Origin: Desulfobulbaceae bacterium
GTDB lineage: Bacteria; Desulfobacterota; Desulfobulbia; Desulfobulbales; Desulfurivibrionaceae
Assembly: GCA_003557565.1 (NCBI GenBank)
Contig: PWOG01000005.1
Coordinates: forward strand, 1 to 5,415
Length of the DNA stretch: 5,415 bases
Direction: 5' to 3'
Shown: positions 1-5,415 of the stretch, one piece after another
Position numbering within the stretch: position 1 is the first letter of the stretch
How the letters are laid out: every line of letters starts with the position of its first letter
Notes under the pieces: model-generated
Database searches by the model: none
The model's input: only the letters and a program-made list of their open reading frames with translations
What the model was told of the DNA's origin: nothing
Program-made: the position numbers and the translations under genes

Positions 1-14
1 CACGGGGGCCAAAG

Positions 15-117
15 GGTAAGCGATCACAGGGTGCCGCAGGTTGCGGTGATCGGGACGGCGATGCGTACATCAATCAGTACGTGAGCCGGCTCAATCACCG
101 CAAGAGAATGATGCCCC
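15..117 (+). repeat. Intergenic palindromic element E1 (right end decayed)
   Basis: The element begins with GGTAAGCGATCAC (15-27) and then GTGCCGCAGGTT (31-42). It folds into a long hairpin: 41-50 TTGCGGTGAT pairs perfectly with 94-103 ATCACCGCAA, 52-54 with 90-92 (one G-T wobble), 56-59 CGGC with 85-88 GCCG, and at the tip CGTAC 64-68 with GTACG 77-81 around an 8-nt loop. The end block, the GTGCCGCAGGTT block, the 21-nt spacer length and the CGTAC/GTACG tip all recur in the element at 3114-3223, so the two are homologous. The outer right arm and right terminus expected after about 117 are not recognisable, so this copy looks decayed on that side. It lies downstream of uvrA. There is no T-run, so it is not a typical intrinsic terminator. 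Function unknown. Confidence 0.75.
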
Positions 118-170
118 AAAGGCGGGCTCCACCTTAACCCAATCAAACCAAAAAGAAGAGCAAAGAAACA

Positions 171-194
171 GGTAAACGTTCAGCAGTGCCGCAG
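171..194 (+). repeat. Solitary repeat end overlapping the uvrA stop codon
   Basis: GGTAAACGTTCAG (171-183) is a variant of the terminal block of the palindromic family. The 18 bases CGTTCAGCAGTGCCGCAG at 177-194 are identical to 3120-3137 in element E2. No matching second arm is visible next to it, so it is a single end rather than a whole element. On the minus strand it encodes the last residues of UvrA (Leu-Leu-Arg-His-Cys) and the TGA stop (180-182). A purine-rich stretch with little C or T (150-172) sits just outside it. Confidence 0.7.
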
Positions 195-3023
195 CAAGGG
201 CTTGAGATAGCGACCGGTGTGGGATTCGGCGCAGGCGGCTACTTCCTCCGGGGTTCCCGCGGCCACCACCCGGCCGCCGGCATCGCCCCCTTCCGGCCCC
301 AGGTCGATGACGTAATCGGCGGTCTTGATCACATCCAGGTTGTGCTCGATGACCACCACCGTATTGCCGCCTTCCACCAGCCGGCCCAGGACATGGAGCA
401 GATGCTCGATATCGGCGGGGTGCAGGCCGGTGGTGGGCTCATCGAGGATGTAGAGGGTGCGGCCGGTCTGGCGCTTGCTCAGTTCCCGGGAAAGCTTAAT
501 CCGCTGCGCCTCGCCCCCGGACAGGGTCACCGAGGACTGGCCCAGGGGCAGATAGCCCAGGCCCACCTCGAACAGGGTATCAAGCTTGTTGCGGATGGCC
601 GGCACCGCGCTGAAAAACTCGCGGCCCTCCTCCACCGTCATCTCCAGCACCTCGGCGATATTTTTATCCCGGTAGCGGATATCCAGGGTTTCTTCGTTGT
701 AGCGCCTGCCCTCGCAGGTCTCACAGGTTACGTAGAGGTCGGGAAGAAAGTGCATGGCGATCTTGATCACCCCGTCGCCCTCGCAGGCCTCGCAGCGCCC
801 CCCTTTGAGGTTGAAGCTAAAGCGCCCCGGCTTATAGCCGCGGGTTCGGGCCTCGGGCAGGCGGGCAAACAGCTCCCGCACCGGGGTCAGCACCCCGGTG
901 TAGGTGGCGGGATTGGACCGGGGGGTCCGGCCGATGGGGCTTTGATCGATATCGATCACCTTGTCGATGTGCTCCAGGCCGGTAAATTTCTTGTGCTCGG
1001 CGGGGGTCTCCCGGGCTCCGTAGAGATGGCGGGCCGCTCCCTTGAACAGGGTTTCGATGACCAGCGTCGACTTGCCCGAACCTGAGACCCCGGTGACGGC
1101 GGTGAACAGGCCCAGGGGCAGGGCCAGGTCCAGATTTTGCAGGTTGTTGCCCCGGGCCCCCTTGATCCGCAGCCACCCCTTTTTTTGGGCGGGCCGGCGG
1201 CGCCGGGCCGGGACGGCGATGGCCAGACGGCCCGACAGATAACCGCCGGTAAGGGAGTTTTCTGCGGCCAGCAGGCCGGCCACGTCGCCATTGTACACCA
1301 CCCGGCCGCCGTGGACCCCGGCCCCGGGGCCCATATCCAGCACATGATCGGCGGCCCTGATGGTCTCCTCGTCGTGCTCCACCACGATCACCGTATTGCC
1401 CAGATCCCGGAGCCTGAGCAGGGTGTTGATCAAGCGCCGGTTGTCGCGCTGATGCAAGCCGATGCTGGGTTCATCGAGGATATAGAGCACCCCGGCCAAC
1501 CGCGCCCCGATCTGGGAAGCCAGCCGGATCCGCTGAGCCTCGCCCCCCGAGAGGGTTGAGGCCCGCCGCTGGAGGCTGATATAACCCAGGCCGACATCGT
1601 AGAGGAAGGTAAGCCGGTCTTGGACCTCCTTGATGATCCGGGCGGCCACCGGCGCCCGAGCCGGAGAAAACTCCAGGGCCGGCAGCCGCGCCAGCAGGTC
1701 TTCGATACTCAGAGCACAGAGTTCGGCGATGGAAAATCCGCAGATCCGCACCGCCAGGGCCTCGGGCCGCAGGCGGCTGCCGCCGCAGGCTGGGCAGAGC
1801 CGTTCGTTCATGTACTGCTCCAGCTCTTCGCGCACTGCGGCGGAATCGGTTTCCAGATAACGCCGGTTCAACTGCGCCAGCAGCCCCTCAAAGGGTTTGC
1901 CGTGGGTGCGCCGGCGGCGGAAACGGCTGTAGCTGAAGGTAATGGACCGGCCGCCGCTGCCGTGAAAGATAACGTCTTTTGCGGTCTGGGGCAGGCGCTC
2001 GAAGGGCTGATGGGGATCAAAGCCGTATTGTTCGGCCAGGGCGTCTACCAGGGCCCGCACATAGGAACCGGAACTGCGCCCGCTCCAGGGCGCCAGGGCC
2101 CCCTGGTGGAGGCTGAGCTGGGGATCGGCCACCACCCGCTGCGGATCGAAGACCTGCTTGATCCCCAGGCCGCCGCACTGGGCACAGGCCCCCTTGGGGT
2201 TGTTGAAGGAAAAAAGCTGGGGGGTCAGTTCCGGCAGGCTGCGACCGCAGCTGATGCAGGCGGCCAGCTCGCTGAACAGGCGCTCCCGATCATTGCCGGC
2301 CAGGTCGGGAAAATGTACCAGCAACCTGCCCTGGGCCAGACCCAGGGCGGTACCCACCGAGTCGGCCAGCCGCCTGGCCGCCCCCTCCTTGATCACCACT
2401 CGGTCCACCACCGCTTCTATGGTGTGTTTTTTGGTCTTGGCCAGGCTGATCTCCTGGTCCAGGCCGACGATTTCGCCGTCGATCCGGGCCCGGACGAAGC
2501 CGTCCCGGCGGAGACGCTGCAGCACCGCCTGGTGCTCGCCCTTTTTGTCGTCGATCAAGGGGGCCAGGAGAATCAACTTAGTGCCCTCGGGGTAGCCCAT
2601 TAGGGCCTTGACCATGTCCTGCAGCGATTGGGGCTGGATGGACTCGCCACAATGGGGGCAATGGGCCTGGCCCGCCCGGGCGTACAGCAGCCGCAGGTGA
2701 TCGTAAACCTCGGTGATGGTGCCCACGGTGGAGCGGGGGTTGCGGCTGGTGGTCCGCTGTTCGATGGAAACCGCCGGCGACAGCCCCTCCAGCAGATCCA
2801 CATCGGGCTTGTCCATCTGACCAAGAAACTGGCGGGCGTAGGTGGACAAAGATTCCACATAGCGGCGCTGGCCTTCGGCGTAGAGGGTGTCAAAGGCCAG
2901 CGATGACTTGCCGGAGCCCGACAGCCCGGTAAAAACCACCAGGCGGTTGCGGGGCAGTTCCACGTCGATATTTTGCAGATTATGCATCCGGGCACCCTGG
3001 ATGCGAAGATATTGCGGTTCCAT
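180..3023 (-). CDS. uvrA: UvrABC excinuclease subunit A
   Basis: UvrA is the damage-sensing ATPase of nucleotide excision repair. As a dimer it scans DNA in the cytoplasm, loads UvrB at lesions and then leaves. The 947-residue product (E. coli UvrA has 940) carries both ABC ATPase modules: Walker A at 33-41 (GLSGSGKSS) and 645-653 (GVSGSGKST), signatures LSGGEAQRIRLA from 491 and LSGGEAQRIKLS from 834, and Walker B with catalytic glutamates E518 and E862. Zinc ligands are complete: C256/C259/C280/C283 in the first module and C744/C747/C767/C770 in the DNA-binding finger of the second, plus CPHC at 122 and CPAC at 410. I chose the ATG at 3021-3023 because GGTGA lies 8 nt upstream; an in-frame GTG at 3033-3035 lies inside that site and lacks its own. 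The last three residues, Arg-His-Cys after KPLL, come from repeat DNA. Function is certain; only the start is debatable. Confidence 0.98.
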   Translation of the reverse strand: MEPQYLRIQGARMHNLQNIDVELPRNRLVVFTGLSGSGKSSLAFDTLYAEGQRRYVESLSTYARQFLGQMDKPDVDLLEGLSPAVSIEQRTTSRNPRSTVGTITEVYDHLRLLYARAGQAHCPHCGESIQPQSLQDMVKALMGYPEGTKLILLAPLIDDKKGEHQAVLQRLRRDGFVRARIDGEIVGLDQEISLAKTKKHTIEAVVDRVVIKEGAARRLADSVGTALGLAQGRLLVHFPDLAGNDRERLFSELAACISCGRSLPELTPQLFSFNNPKGACAQCGGLGIKQVFDPQRVVADPQLSLHQGALAPWSGRSSGSYVRALVDALAEQYGFDPHQPFERLPQTAKDVIFHGSGGRSITFSYSRFRRRRTHGKPFEGLLAQLNRRYLETDSAAVREELEQYMNERLCPACGGSRLRPEALAVRICGFSIAELCALSIEDLLARLPALEFSPARAPVAARIIKEVQDRLTFLYDVGLGYISLQRRASTLSGGEAQRIRLASQIGARLAGVLYILDEPSIGLHQRDNRRLINTLLRLRDLGNTVIVVEHDEETIRAADHVLDMGPGAGVHGGRVVYNGDVAGLLAAENSLTGGYLSGRLAIAVPARRRRPAQKKGWLRIKGARGNNLQNLDLALPLGLFTAVTGVSGSGKSTLVIETLFKGAARHLYGARETPAEHKKFTGLEHIDKVIDIDQSPIGRTPRSNPATYTGVLTPVRELFARLPEARTRGYKPGRFSFNLKGGRCEACEGDGVIKIAMHFLPDLYVTCETCEGRRYNEETLDIRYRDKNIAEVLEMTVEEGREFFSAVPAIRNKLDTLFEVGLGYLPLGQSSVTLSGGEAQRIKLSRELSKRQTGRTLYILDEPTTGLHPADIEHLLHVLGRLVEGGNTVVVIEHNLDVIKTADYVIDLGPEGGDAGGRVVAAGTPEEVAACAESHTGRYLKPLLRHC

Positions 3024-3031
3024 AAAGTTAT

Positions 3032-3036
3032 TCACC
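3032..3036 (-). promoter_or_regulatory. Ribosome binding site of uvrA
   Basis: Read on the minus strand this is GGTGA, complementary to the CACCU end of 16S rRNA, followed by 8 nt and then ATG (3023-3021). It decides the start: the in-frame GTG at 3035-3033, which would add Met-Asn-Asn-Phe, is part of this site and has only GCCCACCG before it. The chosen start also fits UvrA proteins, where the first beta strand (YLRIQGARMHNL) begins within a few residues of the N-terminus. Confidence 0.7.
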
Positions 3037-3069
3037 GGTGGGCACTCTGGGCCCGGGTAGCTGATTCAA

Positions 3070-3094
3070 GGTAAGCGTTCACCAGGGGGTACCG
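3070..3094 (+). repeat. Solitary repeat end upstream of uvrA
   Basis: GGTAAGCGTTCAC (3070-3082) differs by one base from the termini at 15-27 and 4850-4862. The following CAGGGGGTACCG resembles the CAGGGTGCCG that follows the end of E1. No partner arm of its own is visible before E2 starts at 3114. CAGGGGGTAC (3083-3092) is the exact reverse complement of the E2 tip GTACCCCCTG (3163-3172), so it could pair with that tip. It lies in the leader between rsmB and uvrA, about 45 nt upstream of the uvrA start. Confidence 0.6.
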
Positions 3095-3113
3095 ACATAC
3101 CAGCCTAACTGGC

Positions 3114-3223
3114 CGTAATCGTTCAGCAGTGCCGCAGGTTCGGGCAAGCAGCCAAGCGCAGCGTACCCCCTGTACGTAAGCTTGGCTGATCGCCCGAAGA
3201 TGCGGTGCTGCTGAACGATTACG
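3114..3223 (+). repeat. 110-bp intergenic palindrome E2
   Basis: This is the best-preserved member of the family and is an inverted repeat over its whole length. Paired segments from outside in are 3114-3129 with 3208-3223 (16 bp perfect, CGTAATCGTTCAGCAG), 3132-3136 with 3201-3205, 3139-3145 with 3192-3198, 3149-3157 with 3180-3188 (CAGCCAAGC/GCTTGGCTG), and the tip CGTAC 3162-3166 with GTACG 3172-3176 around a CCCCT loop. The right end stops 2 nt from the rsmB stop codon, so in an rsmB transcript the hairpin forms immediately after translation ends. No T-run follows in either direction, so a classical intrinsic terminator is unlikely. No obvious target-site duplication flanks it (TGGC against ATTC). 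Possible roles are protection of the mRNA 3' end, attenuation of read-through into uvrA, or a non-autonomous mobile element. Confidence 0.9.
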
Positions 3224-3225
3224 AT

Positions 3226-4719
3226 TCAGGGGTTTAATGCAACAAGACGGGCGGCGAAAAAGCCGTCCAGGCCCATTTCGGGCCCGGAGCGAAAAAAATC
3301 GTCGGCGTCCACCAGGTCCGCGGCGGCGGGAGGCAGCCAGGGTCGTGGATCATCGACTTGCAGGCTCGGGTTAGAGCGCAGCAACTCGGCCATGACCTCC
3401 TCGTTTTCCTCGGGCTCGTTGCTACAGACTACGTAGACCAGAATCCCGCCGGGGGCCAGCAGCCCGGCGGCCTGGTGCAGCAACTCAAGCTGCCGACGCT
3501 GATAACGCGGCAGCTCATCGGCCCGCCGATTCCAGCGAATATCGGGATGCCGCCGGATAACTCCCAGGCCGGAACAGGGGGCATCCAGTAATATACCCTG
3601 AAACGGGGCGCTGCCGGAAGCCCAATCAAACCGTCGGTAAAAATCCTCCAGGGTATGGGGAAAAATCTCGACCGCACCGGTTTTTTGGTGCCTGCCGGTA
3701 CTTTTAGCAGAGTCGCCCGCCGCCGGGGCACCGGAAGCTGGAAGAATGCCAGGGCTTGAATCAATACCCAGCCGGGAAAGATTGGTCTTCAGCAGCTCAA
3801 AGCGGCCCGGATGAGGCTCAAGGGCCAGCAGACGGGCACGGGGGGGCAGCAGTTCGGCCAGGTGCGCGGTCTTGCCACCCAAACCGGCACAGGCGTCTAG
3901 ATACAGGGGGGCCTCCGTTGCCCCGGCAGGCTGGTCGACCATGAGCATGGTCACCAGTTGCGCCGCTTCATCTTGAACGGCGAATAATCCCTGCTCATAA
4001 CCGGGTAATTCTTCCACCCGCCCATGGTAGTCCGGCAGCACCAGGGCCGCCGGCGCCAGGCGTCCCTCTTCGGCGTGTACGCCGGCCCCGCGCAGACGCT
4101 CCAGCAACTCCGCCTTGCTGGTGCGCCGCCGGTTGACCCGCAGCACCAGGGGTGGCGGCAGGTTGTCGCCCCGACAGCGGCGCCGCAGGGTATCCTGGTC
4201 CAGACGGTGTTGCCGGCGCTGGAGCAGCCAGGGAGGGATGCTGAGCAGATCGGCCTGGCTTGCCGCCTCGCGCCGCAAATTATCGCGGTCGCGGGCGGCA
4301 TTGCGCAGCAGGCCGTTAACAAAACCGGTAAGCCAGCGCGGCTGGCGGGCCGCCTTCAAGGCCCGGATGGTCTCGTCAATGGCGGCGGAGGGCGGCAGGC
4401 GGTCAAAAAAGAGCAGCTGCACCAGTCCCAGCCGCAGGGCCGCCAGGGTCAACGGTTTCATCTTGGCCAAGGGATGGCGGGAATAGCGGGCCAGCACATG
4501 ATCGAGAAATCCCCGCCGGCGCAAGACCTCATACACCAGGGCGCGCACCAGTTGCCGGTCGCGCCGGTCAGCAGGCCAGTTGGATGAGGTACATTGAGCC
4601 AGCACCTGGTCCAGGGGACAGGCTTTCTGCTCCTGAAGCACCAGCAGATCCAGGGCTGCACGGCGGGGAGTGACAGCCGCGGGGGGGGGGACAGCCGCCG
4701 CTGGTTTACGTTTTACCAT
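3226..4719 (-). CDS. rsmB: 16S rRNA (cytosine(967)-C(5))-methyltransferase RsmB
   Basis: RsmB (Sun/Fmu) uses S-adenosylmethionine to methylate C967 of 16S rRNA in the cytoplasm. The 497-residue product has an N-terminal NusB-like RNA-binding domain (about 18-150) and a Rossmann methyltransferase domain. Visible motifs are the SAM loop DACAGLGGKTAHL (275-287), DAPCSGLGVIRRHPDIRW (379-396) with C382, and VVCSNEPEEN (430-439) with C432, equivalent to the E. coli nucleophile C389. It is about 70 residues longer than E. coli RsmB (429). The excess comes from a Pro/Ala-rich N-terminus and a polar insert at about 319-350, between the second and third strands of the SAM fold. The SAM loop reads AGLGGKT rather than the usual AAPGGKT. 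The ATG at 4717-4719 is the only good start before the conserved region, but its Shine-Dalgarno match is poor (AATTAAG directly abutting). Codons 10-13 contain a run of ten C. The stop lies 2 nt from palindrome E2. Confidence 0.95.
   Translation of the reverse strand: MVKRKPAAAVPPPAAVTPRRAALDLLVLQEQKACPLDQVLAQCTSSNWPADRRDRQLVRALVYEVLRRRGFLDHVLARYSRHPLAKMKPLTLAALRLGLVQLLFFDRLPPSAAIDETIRALKAARQPRWLTGFVNGLLRNAARDRDNLRREAASQADLLSIPPWLLQRRQHRLDQDTLRRRCRGDNLPPPLVLRVNRRRTSKAELLERLRGAGVHAEEGRLAPAALVLPDYHGRVEELPGYEQGLFAVQDEAAQLVTMLMVDQPAGATEAPLYLDACAGLGGKTAHLAELLPPRARLLALEPHPGRFELLKTNLSRLGIDSSPGILPASGAPAAGDSAKSTGRHQKTGAVEIFPHTLEDFYRRFDWASGSAPFQGILLDAPCSGLGVIRRHPDIRWNRRADELPRYQRRQLELLHQAAGLLAPGGILVYVVCSNEPEENEEVMAELLRSNPSLQVDDPRPWLPPAAADLVDADDFFRSGPEMGLDGFFAARLVALNP
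4681..4690 (-). repeat. C10 homopolymer inside the rsmB 5' coding end
   Basis: Ten consecutive G on the plus strand read as ten C in rsmB, from the last base of codon 10 (Val) through three Pro codons. A gain or loss of one base would shift the frame after about 12 residues, and no alternative in-frame ATG, GTG or TTG lies between the tract and the conserved PRRAALDLL region. It could be a slippage-prone site, a sequencing-error site, or harmless. Confidence 0.85.
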
Positions 4720-4748
4720 CTTAATTTAACCAATAACTGGATTTGTCC

Positions 4749-4862
4749 CGTAAGTGGGTGGTCACGGGGCAACACGGGTTTGCTTCAAAAGGGCAGCAAT
4801 GCGCAGAAAATATATGAGCCGGCCCAATAATCGGCTTCGGCGGTGCCCCGTGATCGCTTACC
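4749..4862 (+). repeat. Diverged intergenic palindromic element E3
   Basis: The outer stem is TCACGGGGCA (4762-4771) with TGCCCCGTGA (4844-4853), 10 bp perfect, flanked by GTAAG (4750-4754) and CTTAC (4857-4861). The right terminus GTGATCGCTTACC (4850-4862) is the exact reverse complement of the E1 left terminus. Aligned without gaps, 4762-4803 matches 24-65 of E1 at 25 of 42 positions, and TGAGCCGGC (4815-4823) starts a second aligned block matching 82-101 of E1 at 16 of 20. Inside, two small hairpins are possible (TTGCT 4780-4784 with AGCAA 4795-4799, and AGCCG 4817-4821 with CGGCT 4832-4836) instead of one long stem. The element ends 14 nt beyond the pgeF stop codon and about 30 nt upstream of the rsmB start. 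It fills most of this gene gap. Confidence 0.65.
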
Positions 4863-4876
4863 TCTGGGGTTGCTCA

Positions 4877-5415
4877 TCATGCCGGAACAGCAATAACCGA
4901 GCCGTTGCGGCCGCTGGCGCGATCGCGGCGGTAGGAAAAGAAGTCGGTATCGCAACGGGTGCAGATACGGGCCAGCTCGATGTTATCGGGCAAAAGGCCG
5001 GAGACAAGCAGTTGATCACGGCTGATGGCCCAAAAATCAAAGTGGTTTTCCCGGACCTGGTAGGCTGCGAACTCGGGCGGCAACTCGCGGTGATGGTTAA
5101 TGAACTCGGCGCAACAGGGGCCAAGGGAGGGGCTGATGACGGCGCGCAGATCTTCGGGACGGCAGCCAAAATCCCGCCTCATAGTAGCTATGGTGGCGGC
5201 GATGATGTTGAGGGCACTGCCCCGCCAACCGGCATGAACATTGGCGGCCACCCTGCGGACCGGATCATAGAGCATCACCGCCTGGCAGTCGGCCTGGCAG
5301 ATCAGCAACCCCACGCCGGGACAGGCGCTGACCAGGGCATCACAATCGGCCAGCTCGAGATCGGCGTCCGGGGCAGTGGCTACTACCGCCACCCCGGCGC
5401 CGTGGACCTGGCGGG
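4877..5415 (-). CDS. pgeF: Peptidoglycan editing factor / laccase-domain protein PgeF (partial, 5' end outside window)
   Basis: The last 178 residues of a PgeF (YfiH, DUF152) family protein are present; the frame stays open through the window end, so about 60-90 N-terminal residues lie beyond 5415. Family members are cytoplasmic copper/zinc-binding oxidoreductase-like proteins. E. coli YfiH is reported to prevent misincorporation of residues into peptidoglycan precursors, and relatives act on purine nucleosides. The metal ligands are all visible: His of RQVHGAGV at the window edge, Cys of QADCQAVMLYDP, and His of NVHAGWRG 17 residues later, the same spacing as C107 to H124 in E. coli. Also present are the SPSLGPCC motif and the C-terminal CTRCDTDFFSYRRD and GR-VI segments, so the active site is intact. 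A GTG at 5390-5392 lies inside the conserved QVH region and cannot be the true start. The stop (4877-4879) is 14 nt from element E3 and 157 bp from rsmB. Confidence 0.93.
   Translation of the reverse strand, partial: RQVHGAGVAVVATAPDADLELADCDALVSACPGVGLLICQADCQAVMLYDPVRRVAANVHAGWRGSALNIIAATIATMRRDFGCRPEDLRAVISPSLGPCCAEFINHHRELPPEFAAYQVRENHFDFWAISRDQLLVSGLLPDNIELARICTRCDTDFFSYRRDRASGRNGSVIAVPA

Noticed and set aside
136..178. T-rich stretch on the minus strand after the uvrA stop as part of a terminator
   Set aside because: The tract is interrupted by C and G and no convincing GC-rich stem directly precedes it.
186..1085. A 299-codon plus-strand open frame antisense to uvrA
   Set aside because: It lies wholly within the strongly supported uvrA gene, has low-complexity Gly/Ala/Gln-rich composition and no recognisable domain. 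It is a shadow frame of GC-rich coding DNA.
1620..2603. A 327-codon plus-strand open frame antisense to uvrA
   Set aside because: Same reason: full overlap with conserved UvrA sequence, no domain, composition typical of an antisense shadow.
3070..3083. GGTAAGCGTTCACC as a LacI/CcpA-type operator or a LexA box controlling uvrA
   Set aside because: It resembles a cre-like near-palindrome with central CG, but the same block occurs at the ends of all repeat elements, including downstream of uvrA. It is better explained as a repeat terminus.
3114..3223. Rho-independent terminator
   Set aside because: The stem is far longer than usual and no T-run follows it on either strand.
4024..4587. A 187-codon plus-strand open frame antisense to rsmB
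   Set aside because: It sits opposite the conserved NusB and linker part of RsmB and shows no protein-like motifs.
4720..4760. Promoter for rsmB (TTACGG, 18 nt, TTAAAT on the minus strand)
   Set aside because: Both boxes match the consensus poorly and the -10 would lie too close to the start codon, so it is not distinguishable from chance.
4877..5392. A complete 171-residue pgeF starting at GTG 5392
   Set aside because: The frame continues upstream through the conserved RQVHGAG metal-ligand motif to the window edge, so the GTG is internal and the gene is truncated by the window.

Overview
The window holds three protein genes, all read on the minus strand in the order pgeF (5' end cut off by the window edge), rsmB, uvrA. 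They are housekeeping genes: a PgeF/YfiH-type multicopper-oxidase-like protein, the 16S rRNA C967 methyltransferase RsmB, and the UvrA subunit of the excision-repair nuclease. The DNA is GC-rich with long antisense open frames. Overall protein flavour (for example ADCQAVMLYDP in PgeF and DACAGLGGKT in RsmB) suggests a delta-type proteobacterium, possibly Desulfobulbales. That placement is an impression from sequence style, not a search result.

Layout: 1-179 lies downstream of uvrA and holds a folded repeat (E1, about 15-117) plus a single repeat end that runs into the uvrA stop codon. uvrA covers 180-3023. The uvrA-rsmB gap (3024-3225) holds the uvrA ribosome binding site, a solitary repeat end at 3070 and a 110-bp near-complete palindrome (E2, 3114-3223). 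rsmB covers 3226-4719. The rsmB-pgeF gap (4720-4876) holds a third, more diverged element (E3, 4749-4862). pgeF runs from 4877 past the window end. No tRNA, rRNA, CRISPR array, insertion sequence gene or convincing promoter or T-tailed terminator was seen.

The genes could be co-transcribed, since they share a strand, but gaps of 157 and about 200 bp filled by hairpin repeats make a simple tight operon uncertain. There is no pathway link among the three products.

The most interesting content is the repeat family. E1 and E2 share terminal and apical sequence blocks at identical spacing while their stem arms differ. At least seven stem base pairs have changed on both sides so that pairing is kept. 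All three elements lie in the same orientation, and E2 and E3 sit within 2-14 nt of the upstream gene's stop codon. One end copy supplies the uvrA stop codon. This looks like a mobile or structure-selected intergenic palindrome family, acting as RNA or as folded single-stranded DNA. Its function is unknown.
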